Shown here: positions 25,495 through 33,728 of the stretch, one piece after another | Numbering within the stretch: position 1 is the first letter of the stretch | How the letters are laid out: each line of letters opens with the position of its first letter | Assembly: GCF_006442545.2 (NCBI RefSeq) | Contig: NZ_CP083952.1 | Span: 4,255,501-4,319,500 of the forward strand | DNA from: Mesorhizobium sp. B2-1-8 | GTDB taxonomy: Bacteria > Pseudomonadota > Alphaproteobacteria > Rhizobiales > Rhizobiaceae | Direction: 5' to 3' | Length of the DNA: 64,000 nucleotides | Translations under genes and position numbers: made by a program | Notes under the pieces: generated by a model | Told to the model about the DNA's origin: nothing | Databases searched by the model: none | What the model saw: only the letters and a program-made list of their open reading frames with translations

Positions 25495-26043
25495 TCACGG
25501 GCGAGACCCGATCAGGTAGACCTTCAGCCCAGCGGCGTCCGTGCCGGCGGTATCGATGTCGATGGTGATCTCGGTATCGTCGGCCAAATCCGGGTCGGAA
25601 ATCACCGCCGGAGTGGCCGCCGTTGTCGACGTCTTCTCGCTCATGTCGATCGTCAGCTTTGTCGACAGGATCGTGGTGCCGGCCTCGTTGATATCGACCG
25701 TCGGCGTCCCAGATGACGACGCCGTCGTCAGCGACGCCCGCACCGTCGATAGCGTGAAGGCGTAGGGCATGCGGAACGTGACTTTCGCCGTTCCGGTCGT
25801 GATGGCGGTCGTCTCGTCGCCAATGGCGATGATGAGAGATTCCGTTGGGTTCGATGTGCCGCCGCTGCCGCCGCCGCTGCCGAGGGACGTCCATGTCCCA
25901 CCGGCATCATAGTAATAGTAGGCGTCCTCGTCGGCTGCATAGGCTTGAGCGCCAGGCAAAGGAGGGATGAAGAACCACGCGCCATTGAAGAAATTGGCAA
26001 CATACTTTGCCTTGCCCGACCAGGCACCGGTCGGCGATGCGCC
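25495..26043 (-). CDS. 5'-truncated DUF2793-type phage tail protein
   Basis: The frame encodes the second half of a DUF2793 domain, GASPTGAWSGKAKYVANFF and NGAWFFIPPLPGAQAYAADE, then YYYYDAGGTWTSLG, a Gly/Ser linker and a C-terminal beta-rich domain ending YLIGSRP. DUF2793 proteins sit among tail genes of alphaproteobacterial prophages and gene transfer agents. The normal N-terminal half of the domain is missing: upstream of about 26040 the frame becomes the antisense of an ABC-transporter gene end and contains no ATG, GTG or TTG before a stop at 26149-26151. The only usable start is TTG 25959, inside the domain. Confidence 0.7.
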   Translation of the reverse strand, partial: GASPTGAWSGKAKYVANFFNGAWFFIPPLPGAQAYAADEDAYYYYDAGGTWTSLGSGGGSGGTSNPTESLIIAIGDETTAITTGTAKVTFRMPYAFTLSTVRASLTTASSSGTPTVDINEAGTTILSTKLTIDMSEKTSTTAATPAVISDPDLADDTEITIDIDTAGTDAAGLKVYLIGSRP

Positions 26044-26130
26044 AAGCTGCCCGCTACCGCCACTGTCCGACCGGGCGACACCGTGGCGGTTTCGTGCGAT
26101 ACCGACCAGATCATCCTGCTGACGGATTGA
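26038..26130 (+). pseudogene. 3' stub of a polyamine-type ABC transporter ATPase (TOBE domain)
   Basis: About 30 codons ending LPATATVRPGDTVAVSCD and then TDQIILLTD-stop are the last strand pair of a TOBE_2 domain as found at the C-terminus of PotA-like ATPases. It stops 2 bp before the MBL gene start, so the MBL gene was the next gene of that operon. The frame continues leftwards without any ATPase sequence; it is cut by the phage-like gene. The TOBE call rests on motif recall. Confidence 0.55.
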
Positions 26131-26132
26131 AC

Positions 26133-26894
26133 ATGGGCATGCTCGCGGTCATCGACGCACCGGACTGGTACGAGACGATCCGCATGGCGGACGGCATCAC
26201 GCTGATCCACGAGCCCTGGATCAAGCCGTTCTTCCGCTGCAATATGTGGCACGTGCGCGGCCGCGACCGCGATCTCCTGTTCGACAGTGGTCTCGGTCAT
26301 TTCAGCCTGCGCACGCATGTGCCACTGGTGAGCGAGCGCAAGCTGACCTGCGTCGCCAGCCATACGCATTTCGACCACATCGGCTGCCACCATGAGTTCC
26401 CCGATCGCTGCGTGCATTCGGCGGAGGCGGCAATCCTCGCCGATCCGCGCAACGAATGGACCGCCGCCGGCACCTATGCGACCGATGACATGTTCGATCG
26501 CCAGCCGAAGGGCTGGGAAACAGCGCGCTACCGCATCCAGCCGGCGCCGGCCGACCATCTGCTCGCGCATGGCGACATCATCGATCTCGGCGACCGCGCC
26601 TTCGAAGTCGTCCACACGCCAGGCCACTCGCCGGGCGGCATTGCGCTTTACGAAAAGAAGACCGGCATCCTGCTGTCCGGCGACATCATCTATGACGGCC
26701 CGCTTATCGACGATGTCTACCACTCGGATATTCCAGACTACATGGCGACGCTGCTCGCCATGCGCGATCTGGACGTCTCGGTCGTGCATGGCGGCCATTT
26801 CCCGAGCTTCGGCAAGGTGCGCTACCGCCAGTTGATCGACGAGTATCTCGCGCGCAAGCGGCAGGCCGGCTGCCATCTGCGGCAGAGCCTTTGA
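26133..26894 (+). CDS. MBL-fold metallohydrolase
   Basis: A 253-residue metallo-beta-lactamase-fold hydrolase with a full metal site: HTHFDH at residues 77-82, His in HTPGHSPGG, Asp in LLSGDIIYDG and His in VVHGGHFPS. The N-terminus (MGMLAVIDAPDWYETIRMAD) is short, as in glyoxalase-II-like or lactonase-like members. GGA lies 9 bases before the ATG. It was probably coupled to the truncated ABC ATPase upstream, so the natural role may be hydrolysis of an imported amide or ester. Convergent with the TetR gene. Confidence 0.87.
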   Translation: MGMLAVIDAPDWYETIRMADGITLIHEPWIKPFFRCNMWHVRGRDRDLLFDSGLGHFSLRTHVPLVSERKLTCVASHTHFDHIGCHHEFPDRCVHSAEAAILADPRNEWTAAGTYATDDMFDRQPKGWETARYRIQPAPADHLLAHGDIIDLGDRAFEVVHTPGHSPGGIALYEKKTGILLSGDIIYDGPLIDDVYHSDIPDYMATLLAMRDLDVSVVHGGHFPSFGKVRYRQLIDEYLARKRQAGCHLRQSL

Positions 26895-26902
26895 GGGGCG
26901 GG

Positions 26903-27604
26903 TTATGGCATCAAGTCAAAATGCCGTGGAAAGGCCTGGTGCAGCAGCAGCAGCATGGTCTTGCGCACGACGTCAGTGTCGCGGCCAGCCGGGTTGAGGT
27001 GATCCCAGTACCACGCTCCGTGAACGAGGTAATTCAGGCTCTCCGACAGCGTGTCTATGTCGACGCCGGCGTAACCGCCGCCGCGCGAAATCTCGACCAG
27101 CAATTCGCGCGCTTCGGCGGTGTAGGCGAGATCGCTGGGCAGGCCGATTTCATTGTAGATCTGCATGCTCTTGCGGTCGCTGGAGAAGGCGACAAAGACC
27201 GACACCCATTTCGGATGCTGCCTGGCGAAGCGCTGCGCGCAGCCGACCGCGCCCAACAGCCGTTCGACCGGCGACAGGCCGGGGGCTCGCACCAGGTTGA
27301 GCCACAGCGCGTCATATTGATCGCTGAGATACTTAAGCACCGCCCTGAACAAGTTCTCCTTGCTGCGGAAATGAAAGACCACCAGGGCGTTGGACGAGCC
27401 GACATGCTCGGCGATGCGCTGCATGGTGACGCTCGCCAGCCCCTCCTCCGCAATGAGTTCGATGGTGGCGTCGATGATGCGCTGCACGCTGGCTTCACCG
27501 CGTTCCCGGCGACGGTCCTTGGGCGCGGCGTCATTGGCCGAAGCCCTGCCCTTGGCCCTCTCGACCGTGCCTTTTGCCGTTGCCTTGCGTTGCACTATCT
27601 TCAT
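26903..27604 (-). CDS. TetR-family transcriptional regulator
   Basis: A 233-residue regulator. After a basic leader (MKIVQRKATAKGTVERAKG) the helix-turn-helix is at about residues 42-88: RIIDATIELIAEEGLASVTM, then RIAEHVGSSNALVVFHFRSK. The C-terminal domain ends near HGAWYWDHLNP, similar to BetI-type regulators. AAGGGAAG precedes the start at 27604. It is 21 bp downstream of the amidase gene on the same strand and probably controls this cluster. Ligand unknown. Confidence 0.87.
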   Translation of the reverse strand: MKIVQRKATAKGTVERAKGRASANDAAPKDRRRERGEASVQRIIDATIELIAEEGLASVTMQRIAEHVGSSNALVVFHFRSKENLFRAVLKYLSDQYDALWLNLVRAPGLSPVERLLGAVGCAQRFARQHPKWVSVFVAFSSDRKSMQIYNEIGLPSDLAYTAEARELLVEISRGGGYAGVDIDTLSESLNYLVHGAWYWDHLNPAGRDTDVVRKTMLLLLHQAFPRHFDLMP

Positions 27605-27625
27605 CCACTTCCCTTGCACCGCCTG

Positions 27626-29053
27626 TCAAAGCGATGGGCGCGTTCCGGCGTCTGTGTACCATTGCCCCTGCGCCGTTTCATAGGCCATCGCAGCCCGGAA
27701 GACGTCGGCATCGCTATAGGTACGACCGACGATCTGGAAGCCCGTCGGCACACCGCTCGCCGCCCGCCCCGAAGGCATGGAAAGCACCGGACAGCGGCTC
27801 AGCATGTTGAACGGCGTCGTCATCACCCAGCCCAGCGAAGGGTTCACCTCTCTGCCGTTGATCTCGACGGTTCCGGTGGTCTGATCGAACTCCGCCGGCA
27901 CCGCGGGAAGCGCATTCGTCGGGCAGATCAGCACATCGTAGGTTTCCAACAGCGGACCCAGCGTCTGATACATCCGTGCCGCCACATCCAGCGTCGCGAC
28001 GAAGTCGGTGGCCTTGGACTTTTGCCCGTCCTCGGCAAACCGCCTGGCATAGCTGGTCATGTCGCTGCCGTGCTCGGCGAGCAATTGCGATAGCGAAGCG
28101 CCGAAAAGATGCTCCAGATAGGCCATTCCTGCCTTGAGCACTCCGTCATCCCAGCCAAGATCGACTTCCTCGACCGTCGCCCCAAGCGAGCGGAACACAT
28201 CGCACGCGGCAAGCATGTTGCCGCGGACGTCGGCATCGACCTCGAAAGAGCCCAGGTCCATCGAGAACGCAATCTTCCAGCCCTTGATTGGCTTGTAATC
28301 AAGCGGCAGGCGCAGCTTGGGGCGAAGCGTGGCGATGTCGAGCGGGCTCGGACCCGCCATGACATTCTGCAGCAGGATCGCATCCCGGACGTTCCGCGCC
28401 AGCGGCCCGGTATGGCAATAGAAATCCAGGTTGAAGGGCGGCTCGTCCGGGTTGCGCCCATAAGGCGGCTTGTAGCCGACGAGACCGCAGGCCGACGCCG
28501 GAATACGGATCGATCCGCCAATGTCGGAGCCGGTGGCGATCGACGATGTGCCCGACGCCAGCGTTGCCGCCGAACCTCCCGACGAGCCACCCGGCGTGAA
28601 GTCGGGATTCCAAGGGTTGCGGGTGACGCCCCACCGCTTCGACCAGGTATAACCGGCGCAGCTGAATTCGGGCGTCGCCGTGCGCGCATGGACGATGCCA
28701 CCGGCGTTGATGATACGCTCGTTCATAGTCGAGGTGTGTCCGCTTATGGCATCCCTGGACAGCAGCGAGCCATGCGACGTCGGCTTGCCCTTGATGTAGC
28801 TCTCGTCCTTGATGCCGATCGGCAGCCCCTCGAGCGCGCCGGTCCTGGCGCCCTTGGCATATTTCGCCTCTGCCTTCGCGGCCAGCTTCATTGCCTCCTC
28901 GAAATGCGTGAAGGTGAAGCAGTTGATCGCCGATTTGGTAGCCTCGGCGCGGCGGATGGTGGCCCGCATCAGTTCGACGGGCGAGAGTTTCTTCGCCTTG
29001 AACAGCCGCAGCGCCTCGCTGGCCGGCATGTAGCAAAGGTCGAGATCGGACAT
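27626..29053 (-). CDS. Amidase signature-family amidohydrolase
   Basis: A 475-residue amidase hydrolysing a carboxamide by the Ser-cisSer-Lys triad: Lys in LPIGIKDE, Ser in TPGGSSGGSAATLA and the nucleophile Ser in GSDIGGSIRIPA. Length and motif order are typical of the GatA/AtzF superfamily. The start MSDLDLCYMPASEALRLF at 29053 is the normal N-terminus. It lies between a PotD-like binding protein and a TetR regulator, so the substrate may be an imported amide or N-acylated amine. Confidence 0.9.
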   Translation of the reverse strand: MSDLDLCYMPASEALRLFKAKKLSPVELMRATIRRAEATKSAINCFTFTHFEEAMKLAAKAEAKYAKGARTGALEGLPIGIKDESYIKGKPTSHGSLLSRDAISGHTSTMNERIINAGGIVHARTATPEFSCAGYTWSKRWGVTRNPWNPDFTPGGSSGGSAATLASGTSSIATGSDIGGSIRIPASACGLVGYKPPYGRNPDEPPFNLDFYCHTGPLARNVRDAILLQNVMAGPSPLDIATLRPKLRLPLDYKPIKGWKIAFSMDLGSFEVDADVRGNMLAACDVFRSLGATVEEVDLGWDDGVLKAGMAYLEHLFGASLSQLLAEHGSDMTSYARRFAEDGQKSKATDFVATLDVAARMYQTLGPLLETYDVLICPTNALPAVPAEFDQTTGTVEINGREVNPSLGWVMTTPFNMLSRCPVLSMPSGRAASGVPTGFQIVGRTYSDADVFRAAMAYETAQGQWYTDAGTRPSL

Positions 29054-29152
29054 CGAAAATCTCCCGCGATCACGTGATCGCACCTGGCATTGGGGATGAC
29101 CGGACCGCGCATCGCGGCCCGGTGGCTTTTTTGTCGGGTTCGGCTGGTGGCG

Positions 29153-30187
29153 CTACTTCTGGAGGTCGGTCCAGATCTTGGTGTAAAGCGCCTGCACATC
29201 CGGTGGGCAGGCCGGCATGAACTGGCCCTTGGCGGCGAATTCGGCCGGAATATTCACCTCAGGTGCGTTCTTCATATCGTCGGGCATGAAGGCTTCCGAG
29301 CCCTTGATCCCGTTCGAATAGCGAGCGAAAGCCGAGATCATCGCGGCGTTCTTCGGGTCCATTATGAAGTTCTGGAAGAGCTTGGCATTGTCGACGTTCT
29401 TGGCGTCCTTGAGAACGGCGACATTGTCCATCCAGATCGGAAAACCTTCCTTCGGATAGCCGTAGACGATCTTGTCGTTCTGCAGCCGCTCGCGCAGCGA
29501 TATGCCATTCCAGTCGACGCCGGCGGCGATGTCGCCCCTGCCCAGGCCGTCGACGGCCGCGTAGTCGAGCGAAAGCCATTTCGCCTTCGCCTCGACCAGC
29601 TTGTCACGGACCTTCTTCAGCACCTGCATGTCGTTGGTGCAGTATTTTCCGCCTTCATAAGCGATTGCGAGGAACATGATGTCCCCCATTTCGGGGACGA
29701 CATTGATCTTGCCGACAAGCTCGGGCGGTGGGTCGAGGAACAGCGCAGACGTGTTCGGGTCGCCTGAATAGACCGACTTGTTCACTGAAATGCCTGTCGT
29801 GCCCCACTGCCAGGGAACGGTGTATTTGCGGCCCGGATCGAAGGGAACGTCGACCCATCGCGGATCGACATTCTTGAAATTCTCCATCGTGTTGGGATCG
29901 GTTTCCAGCAGGAGGCCTTCGCTGATCCAGATCGGCACGACGCTGGCGGAAGGCACGACGATGTCATAGCCGGAAGCGCCCTGGCGGACCTTGGCTAACG
30001 CGGTGTCGTTGGAGTCGTAGTCGGTCACGGTGACCTTGATCTTGTAGGTCTCCTCGAACTTCTTGATCAGGTCCGGACTGGTGTAGTTGCCCCAGGTGTA
30101 GATGTTGAGTTCGCCATCGGCGCGGGCGACGCCTGTTGCGGCGAACAGCGACAGCCCGACGGCCGCAGCGGTCAATTTCCAGTTCAT
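29153..30187 (-). CDS. potD: PotD-like extracellular substrate-binding protein of a polyamine ABC transporter
   Basis: A 344-residue periplasmic binding protein. [20 protein letters not shown] is the signal, and the mature protein begins [20 protein letters not shown], the PotD/PotF opening. Further family landmarks are [18 protein letters not shown] and [33 protein letters not shown] lies before ATG 30187. No permease or intact ATPase gene lies nearby, so it is an orphan in this window. Spermidine/putrescine or an amino-aldehyde-like ligand is inferred from the family. Confidence 0.87.
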   Translation of the reverse strand: MNWKLTAAAVGLSLFAATGVARADGELNIYTWGNYTSPDLIKKFEETYKIKVTVTDYDSNDTALAKVRQGASGYDIVVPSASVVPIWISEGLLLETDPNTMENFKNVDPRWVDVPFDPGRKYTVPWQWGTTGISVNKSVYSGDPNTSALFLDPPPELVGKINVVPEMGDIMFLAIAYEGGKYCTNDMQVLKKVRDKLVEAKAKWLSLDYAAVDGLGRGDIAAGVDWNGISLRERLQNDKIVYGYPKEGFPIWMDNVAVLKDAKNVDNAKLFQNFIMDPKNAAMISAFARYSNGIKGSEAFMPDDMKNAPEVNIPAEFAAKGQFMPACPPDVQALYTKIWTDLQK

Positions 30188-30376
30188 GCGAGTTGCTCCC
30201 ATTGTTGGGACCGGCGGCGTCGCCGCCTCAGGTCCATTCCTGCTGATGAACAAGCCTGAGCCTTCCGCCCCAGCAACGGGCCGAATGGCGGTCAGGAAAG
30301 TCCCCCTCTTCGCGGCCATTCACTGGCTGACGCCAGCTGACCAACTCGGTGTTCGCTTTCGAAGCTAGATTATAAC

Positions 30377-30390
30377 TAACTATACAGTCA
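30377..30390. promoter_or_regulatory. Candidate TetR operator upstream of potD
   Basis: The spacer upstream of potD contains an AT-rich patch in which TAACTATACAGTCA forms an imperfect dyad (ACT-ATAC-AGT core). It is the only such site in this gene group and the TetR regulator lies in the same transcription unit; binding is a guess. Confidence 0.35.
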
Positions 30391-30474
30391 ATATCTTTTC
30401 GACAGGCTTGGTGTTGCCCGGCAATTGCCTGAAGTTTCGACCTGGGTGAAAAAGCGAAGAGAAGGCTCCAGCCT

Positions 30475-31404
30475 TCAGGCGCCATGCCTGTCGGCTGGAA
30501 GGGAAACCCTATATTTAGGCGCGGGGTCCTTCCGCTTCCGCCATGGCCTCAATCGGTCCTTCAATCTCGCTTTGACAACCGGCTTCTCGTAAGCGGGAGC
30601 GGGCAGCCCGGCGAGCGCGTAATAGTCGTCAAGGATGGTGGTTTGCAGCAGGCGCTGCTCCTGTGTGAAGAAGCTGAAATGGGCGGCGACCAGATCGCCG
30701 AAAACCTTGCCTGGACGATCGAGCTTCGCCGGCAACGTCACTGACAGCCATTCCTCTTCGTCATTTCCCGGCGGAAAGAAGACTTCGCCGATGTCCAGCA
30801 CTTCCGACCCGAAAAAACCGATCGCGTTGATCGAGAAGCGCCCCAACCTGACTTCCCGATCAGGGACGCGGAAATCACTAAGCCGGTTCGTCCGAACGGC
30901 CTCGATGAAGACCGGATGAAGCGCCATTGGAAAGCTTGCGTGCGCCCAAGAGTACGGACACATCGCCTGACAGGTGAGTGGCCCATCGATCAGCACCCTG
31001 GAAAAATTCTTGATCAGGGTGCTGCAGACCGCGTTGTTGATGATGAGCGGCGCATACCAGAGGGCCGAGCCTTTTTCCGCCATCGCCCGCTCCTTAAATC
31101 TGGGAAGAAAACCCTCCTCCAGAAACACCACGTCGTCGTCGAGGCGCAGATAGAGAGCGTCGGCGTCGTCACAGAAGCGGAAAAACCTGCCGATGATCTC
31201 TAGGCTGCCGTCGGCGCTCGGGAGCGTCTTGATCTTGCAGCGAGGATCGCTGGCTGCCAATTTCTGGAGATAGGCGCGGTCGGCTTCATTGCGGCAATTG
31301 TCCCACAGATGCCATTCGTCCACCTCGGGACTTTTCAGTACATGATGGCTCAGCAGGCGAAGATATTTCTCGCGGCCGGCCGGGGTCACAACAATCAGCT
31401 TCAT
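30475..31404 (-). CDS. Glycosyltransferase-like protein
   Basis: A 309-residue protein starting MKLIVVTPAGREKYLRLL. The metal-binding acidic motif is YLRLDDDVVFLEEGFL, and segments such as HLWDNCRNEADRAYLQK and LIINNAVCSTLI resemble GT-A fold transferases of polysaccharide loci. The C-terminus is basic (RLRPWRKRKD). It is divergent from the 31592 gene. Donor and acceptor are unknown; the nearby UDP-galactopyranose mutase suggests galactofuranose chemistry. Confidence 0.7.
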   Translation of the reverse strand: MKLIVVTPAGREKYLRLLSHHVLKSPEVDEWHLWDNCRNEADRAYLQKLAASDPRCKIKTLPSADGSLEIIGRFFRFCDDADALYLRLDDDVVFLEEGFLPRFKERAMAEKGSALWYAPLIINNAVCSTLIKNFSRVLIDGPLTCQAMCPYSWAHASFPMALHPVFIEAVRTNRLSDFRVPDREVRLGRFSINAIGFFGSEVLDIGEVFFPPGNDEEEWLSVTLPAKLDRPGKVFGDLVAAHFSFFTQEQRLLQTTILDDYYALAGLPAPAYEKPVVKARLKDRLRPWRKRKDPAPKYRVSLPADRHGA

Positions 31405-31591
31405 GAGAGTCCCGCCTGCAATGGTTGCGCATCGAGCCTAGAATCGATCGAGCGGCGAATCTAGATTCGCGGTGTGTCGCAAGCACAGTACAAGACATCA
31501 GTGCTGGACGATCATTTTCTTCGGATGTTTGGCTCTTCGCTTTCATTCGGGTTTGGTGTAGGGGCTCACCATTATAGCTTTGGACTCATGA

Positions 31592-32494
31592 ATGGACGCC
31601 GAAACCAAGTCCTTGACGAGTACCCGCCGCAATCTCGTCATCGTCAGGGCTGGAGACAATTCTCTCCATCGCGGATGGGGAGCGGATGTGTCCGAATGCG
31701 AATTCGACCTGATTGTCAGTTACTATGGAACTGATCCGTCGTCATTTCGGCAGCCGTATGAAAACAGGGTCGACTACAAGGGCGGCAAATGGGATGGCAT
31801 CCATGCTCTGCTCAGCCAGCGGCCGGACCTGCTCGATCGTTACCAGTATATCTGGTTCCCCGATGATGATCTGGAGGCTGACCGGGCGACTATCGAAGCA
31901 ATGTTCGCCAAAATGCGCCGACTGGATCTGCACATTGCCCAGCCGGCACTGACGCTGGACAGCTATTTTTCTCACCTACCATTTCTTCGCTGCAAGAGCT
32001 TCGAATTTCGCCTGGTCGATAAGATCGAGATCATGGCTCCCTGCCTGAGAACCGACGTCGCGGCCAAGATGCTGCCCCTTTTCAAAGAATCCATGAGCGG
32101 TTTTGGCCTCGATTCCCTATGGACGAGGCTTGCCGCGCAAAATCTGGGAAGATCGGCTGTTTTCGACGCCTTGCCCGTTCGTCATACGCGGCCGGTGGGA
32201 GTTCATCTGGCGACAGCGATGCTCAAGTCAGGCAGAACGCCTCATGACGAATATCACCAACTGGCGTCGCAATATGGATTTGGCGAGTTCTTTCCATTGT
32301 CCTATGAGGCCGTCGATCGCAAAGGCAGGCGCTGGCGATCGAAACCCATGATCGGCCTGCGTATGGTGGCCGACTATCTCTTGGACAGGAAAGCTTTTCG
32401 CCAGGTGAACCGATTGATGAAATTGTTATGGCGCCTGCTGCGCAGGCAATATTCCAAGTCGGTCGACCTGTCCCAGATAATTCTCGAGCCCTAA
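31592..32494 (+). CDS. DUF707-like putative glycosyltransferase
   Basis: A 300-residue protein. NLVIVRAGDNSLHRGW near the start, YKGGKWDGIHALL, the acidic YIWFPDDDLEADRATIE and LHIAQPALTLDSYFSH all follow the DUF707 pattern, a GT-A-like family of unknown specificity found in bacteria and plants. It is followed by glf after 16 bp, which supports a role in adding or handling galactofuranose-containing glycans. Start ATG 31592 has no strong ribosome site. Confidence 0.75.
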   Translation: MDAETKSLTSTRRNLVIVRAGDNSLHRGWGADVSECEFDLIVSYYGTDPSSFRQPYENRVDYKGGKWDGIHALLSQRPDLLDRYQYIWFPDDDLEADRATIEAMFAKMRRLDLHIAQPALTLDSYFSHLPFLRCKSFEFRLVDKIEIMAPCLRTDVAAKMLPLFKESMSGFGLDSLWTRLAAQNLGRSAVFDALPVRHTRPVGVHLATAMLKSGRTPHDEYHQLASQYGFGEFFPLSYEAVDRKGRRWRSKPMIGLRMVADYLLDRKAFRQVNRLMKLLWRLLRRQYSKSVDLSQIILEP

Positions 32495-32510
32495 GGATTC
32501 GGATAGGCGA

Positions 32511-33695
32511 ATGGACAGGAACCTGCTGGCCAAGGCCGACATCCTCATCGTCGGCGCAGGCTTTTACGGTGCGACACTCGCCGAGCGCATCGCTACGCAG
32601 CTTGGCCGGCGCGTGCTGGTGATCGACCGGCGCCGGCATATCGGCGGCAATGCCTACACCGAACCAGATCCGGTCACCGGCGTCGAGATCCATCGCTACG
32701 GGCCGCATCTGTTCCATACATCCAACGAGGTGGTCTGGAATTATCTGCGCGCCTTCACCGGTTTCACGGCCTATCGCCATCGTGCGTTCTCAACTTACCG
32801 CGACAAGGTCTATCCACTGCCGATCAACCTTGCCACGATCTGCCAGTTCTTCGGCAGGCGGCTGAGCCCCGACGAGGCGCGTGGCATGATCGCCGAGCAG
32901 GCGGCGGAACTGGGCGACCGCCAACCGGCCAATCTCGAGGAGAAGGCGATCTCCCTCGTCGGCCGCCACCTCTACGAGGCCTTCATCAAGGGCTACACCG
33001 CCAAGCAATGGCAGACGGACCCGCGCGAACTGCCGGCGCAGATCATCGCGCGCCTGCCCGTCCGTTACACGTTCGAGGACGGTTATTTCAACGACCGCTT
33101 CCAGGGGCAACCCGTGGATGGCTATACGGCGATATTCGAAAGGATGCTCGCGCACGAGCTTATCGAAACACGGCTTGGCATCGACTTCTTCGATATCAAG
33201 CCCTTGCTGCCGAAGGGCCTGCCGGTCGTCTACACCGGCCCGATCGACCGCTATTTCGACTATAGCGAGGGCGAACTCGGCTGGCGAACCATCGATATCG
33301 ATCTGGAGGTCCTGAACATGCCGGACCACCAGGGTACGGCGATCATGAACTACGCGGACGAAGCCGTGCCTTATACCCGCGTCGTCGAATTCCGGCATTT
33401 CAACCCGGAGCGCCAGCACGGGAGCGACAAAACGCTCATCGGCCGCGAGTATTCCCGTTTTGCCGGCCGCACCGACGAGCCTTATTATCCGATCGACACG
33501 CGCAAGGATCAGGCGGTCTATCGCCGTTATCTCGATCGGGCGAGTGCGGAGAAAAACCTGCATCTCGGGGGACGGTTGGGGACCTACCGCTACCTCGACA
33601 TGCACCAGGCGATCGGTGCCGCCCTAAAGGCCTTCGAAACCGTGCTTGAGCCCTATTTCGCCGGTCGGCTCGATTCTGTTTCGCGGTCGCCATGA
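32511..33695 (+). CDS. glf: UDP-galactopyranose mutase
   Basis: Flavoenzyme (394 aa) converting UDP-galactopyranose to UDP-galactofuranose, the donor for Galf residues in LPS O-antigen or exopolysaccharide. The FAD dinucleotide motif is ILIVGAGFYGATLAERIA at residues 10-27, followed by RRRHIGGNAY, and RYGPHLFHTS, a family hallmark. KGYTAKQWQTDP and the late GRLGTYRYLDMHQAIG are also diagnostic. Read in one direction with the DUF707-like gene. Confidence 0.95.
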   Translation: MDRNLLAKADILIVGAGFYGATLAERIATQLGRRVLVIDRRRHIGGNAYTEPDPVTGVEIHRYGPHLFHTSNEVVWNYLRAFTGFTAYRHRAFSTYRDKVYPLPINLATICQFFGRRLSPDEARGMIAEQAAELGDRQPANLEEKAISLVGRHLYEAFIKGYTAKQWQTDPRELPAQIIARLPVRYTFEDGYFNDRFQGQPVDGYTAIFERMLAHELIETRLGIDFFDIKPLLPKGLPVVYTGPIDRYFDYSEGELGWRTIDIDLEVLNMPDHQGTAIMNYADEAVPYTRVVEFRHFNPERQHGSDKTLIGREYSRFAGRTDEPYYPIDTRKDQAVYRRYLDRASAEKNLHLGGRLGTYRYLDMHQAIGAALKAFETVLEPYFAGRLDSVSRSP

Positions 33696-33728
33696 CGGAC
33701 CGGGTCTGAAGCCGCAAATCTCTGGTTC

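Noticed and set aside
26000..26130. Search for a copy of the tRNA-Thr 3' end as right attachment site
   Set aside because: No stretch resembling GGTTCGATTCCGTCC or the following bases is visible near the right junction, so tRNA-site integration is not shown.
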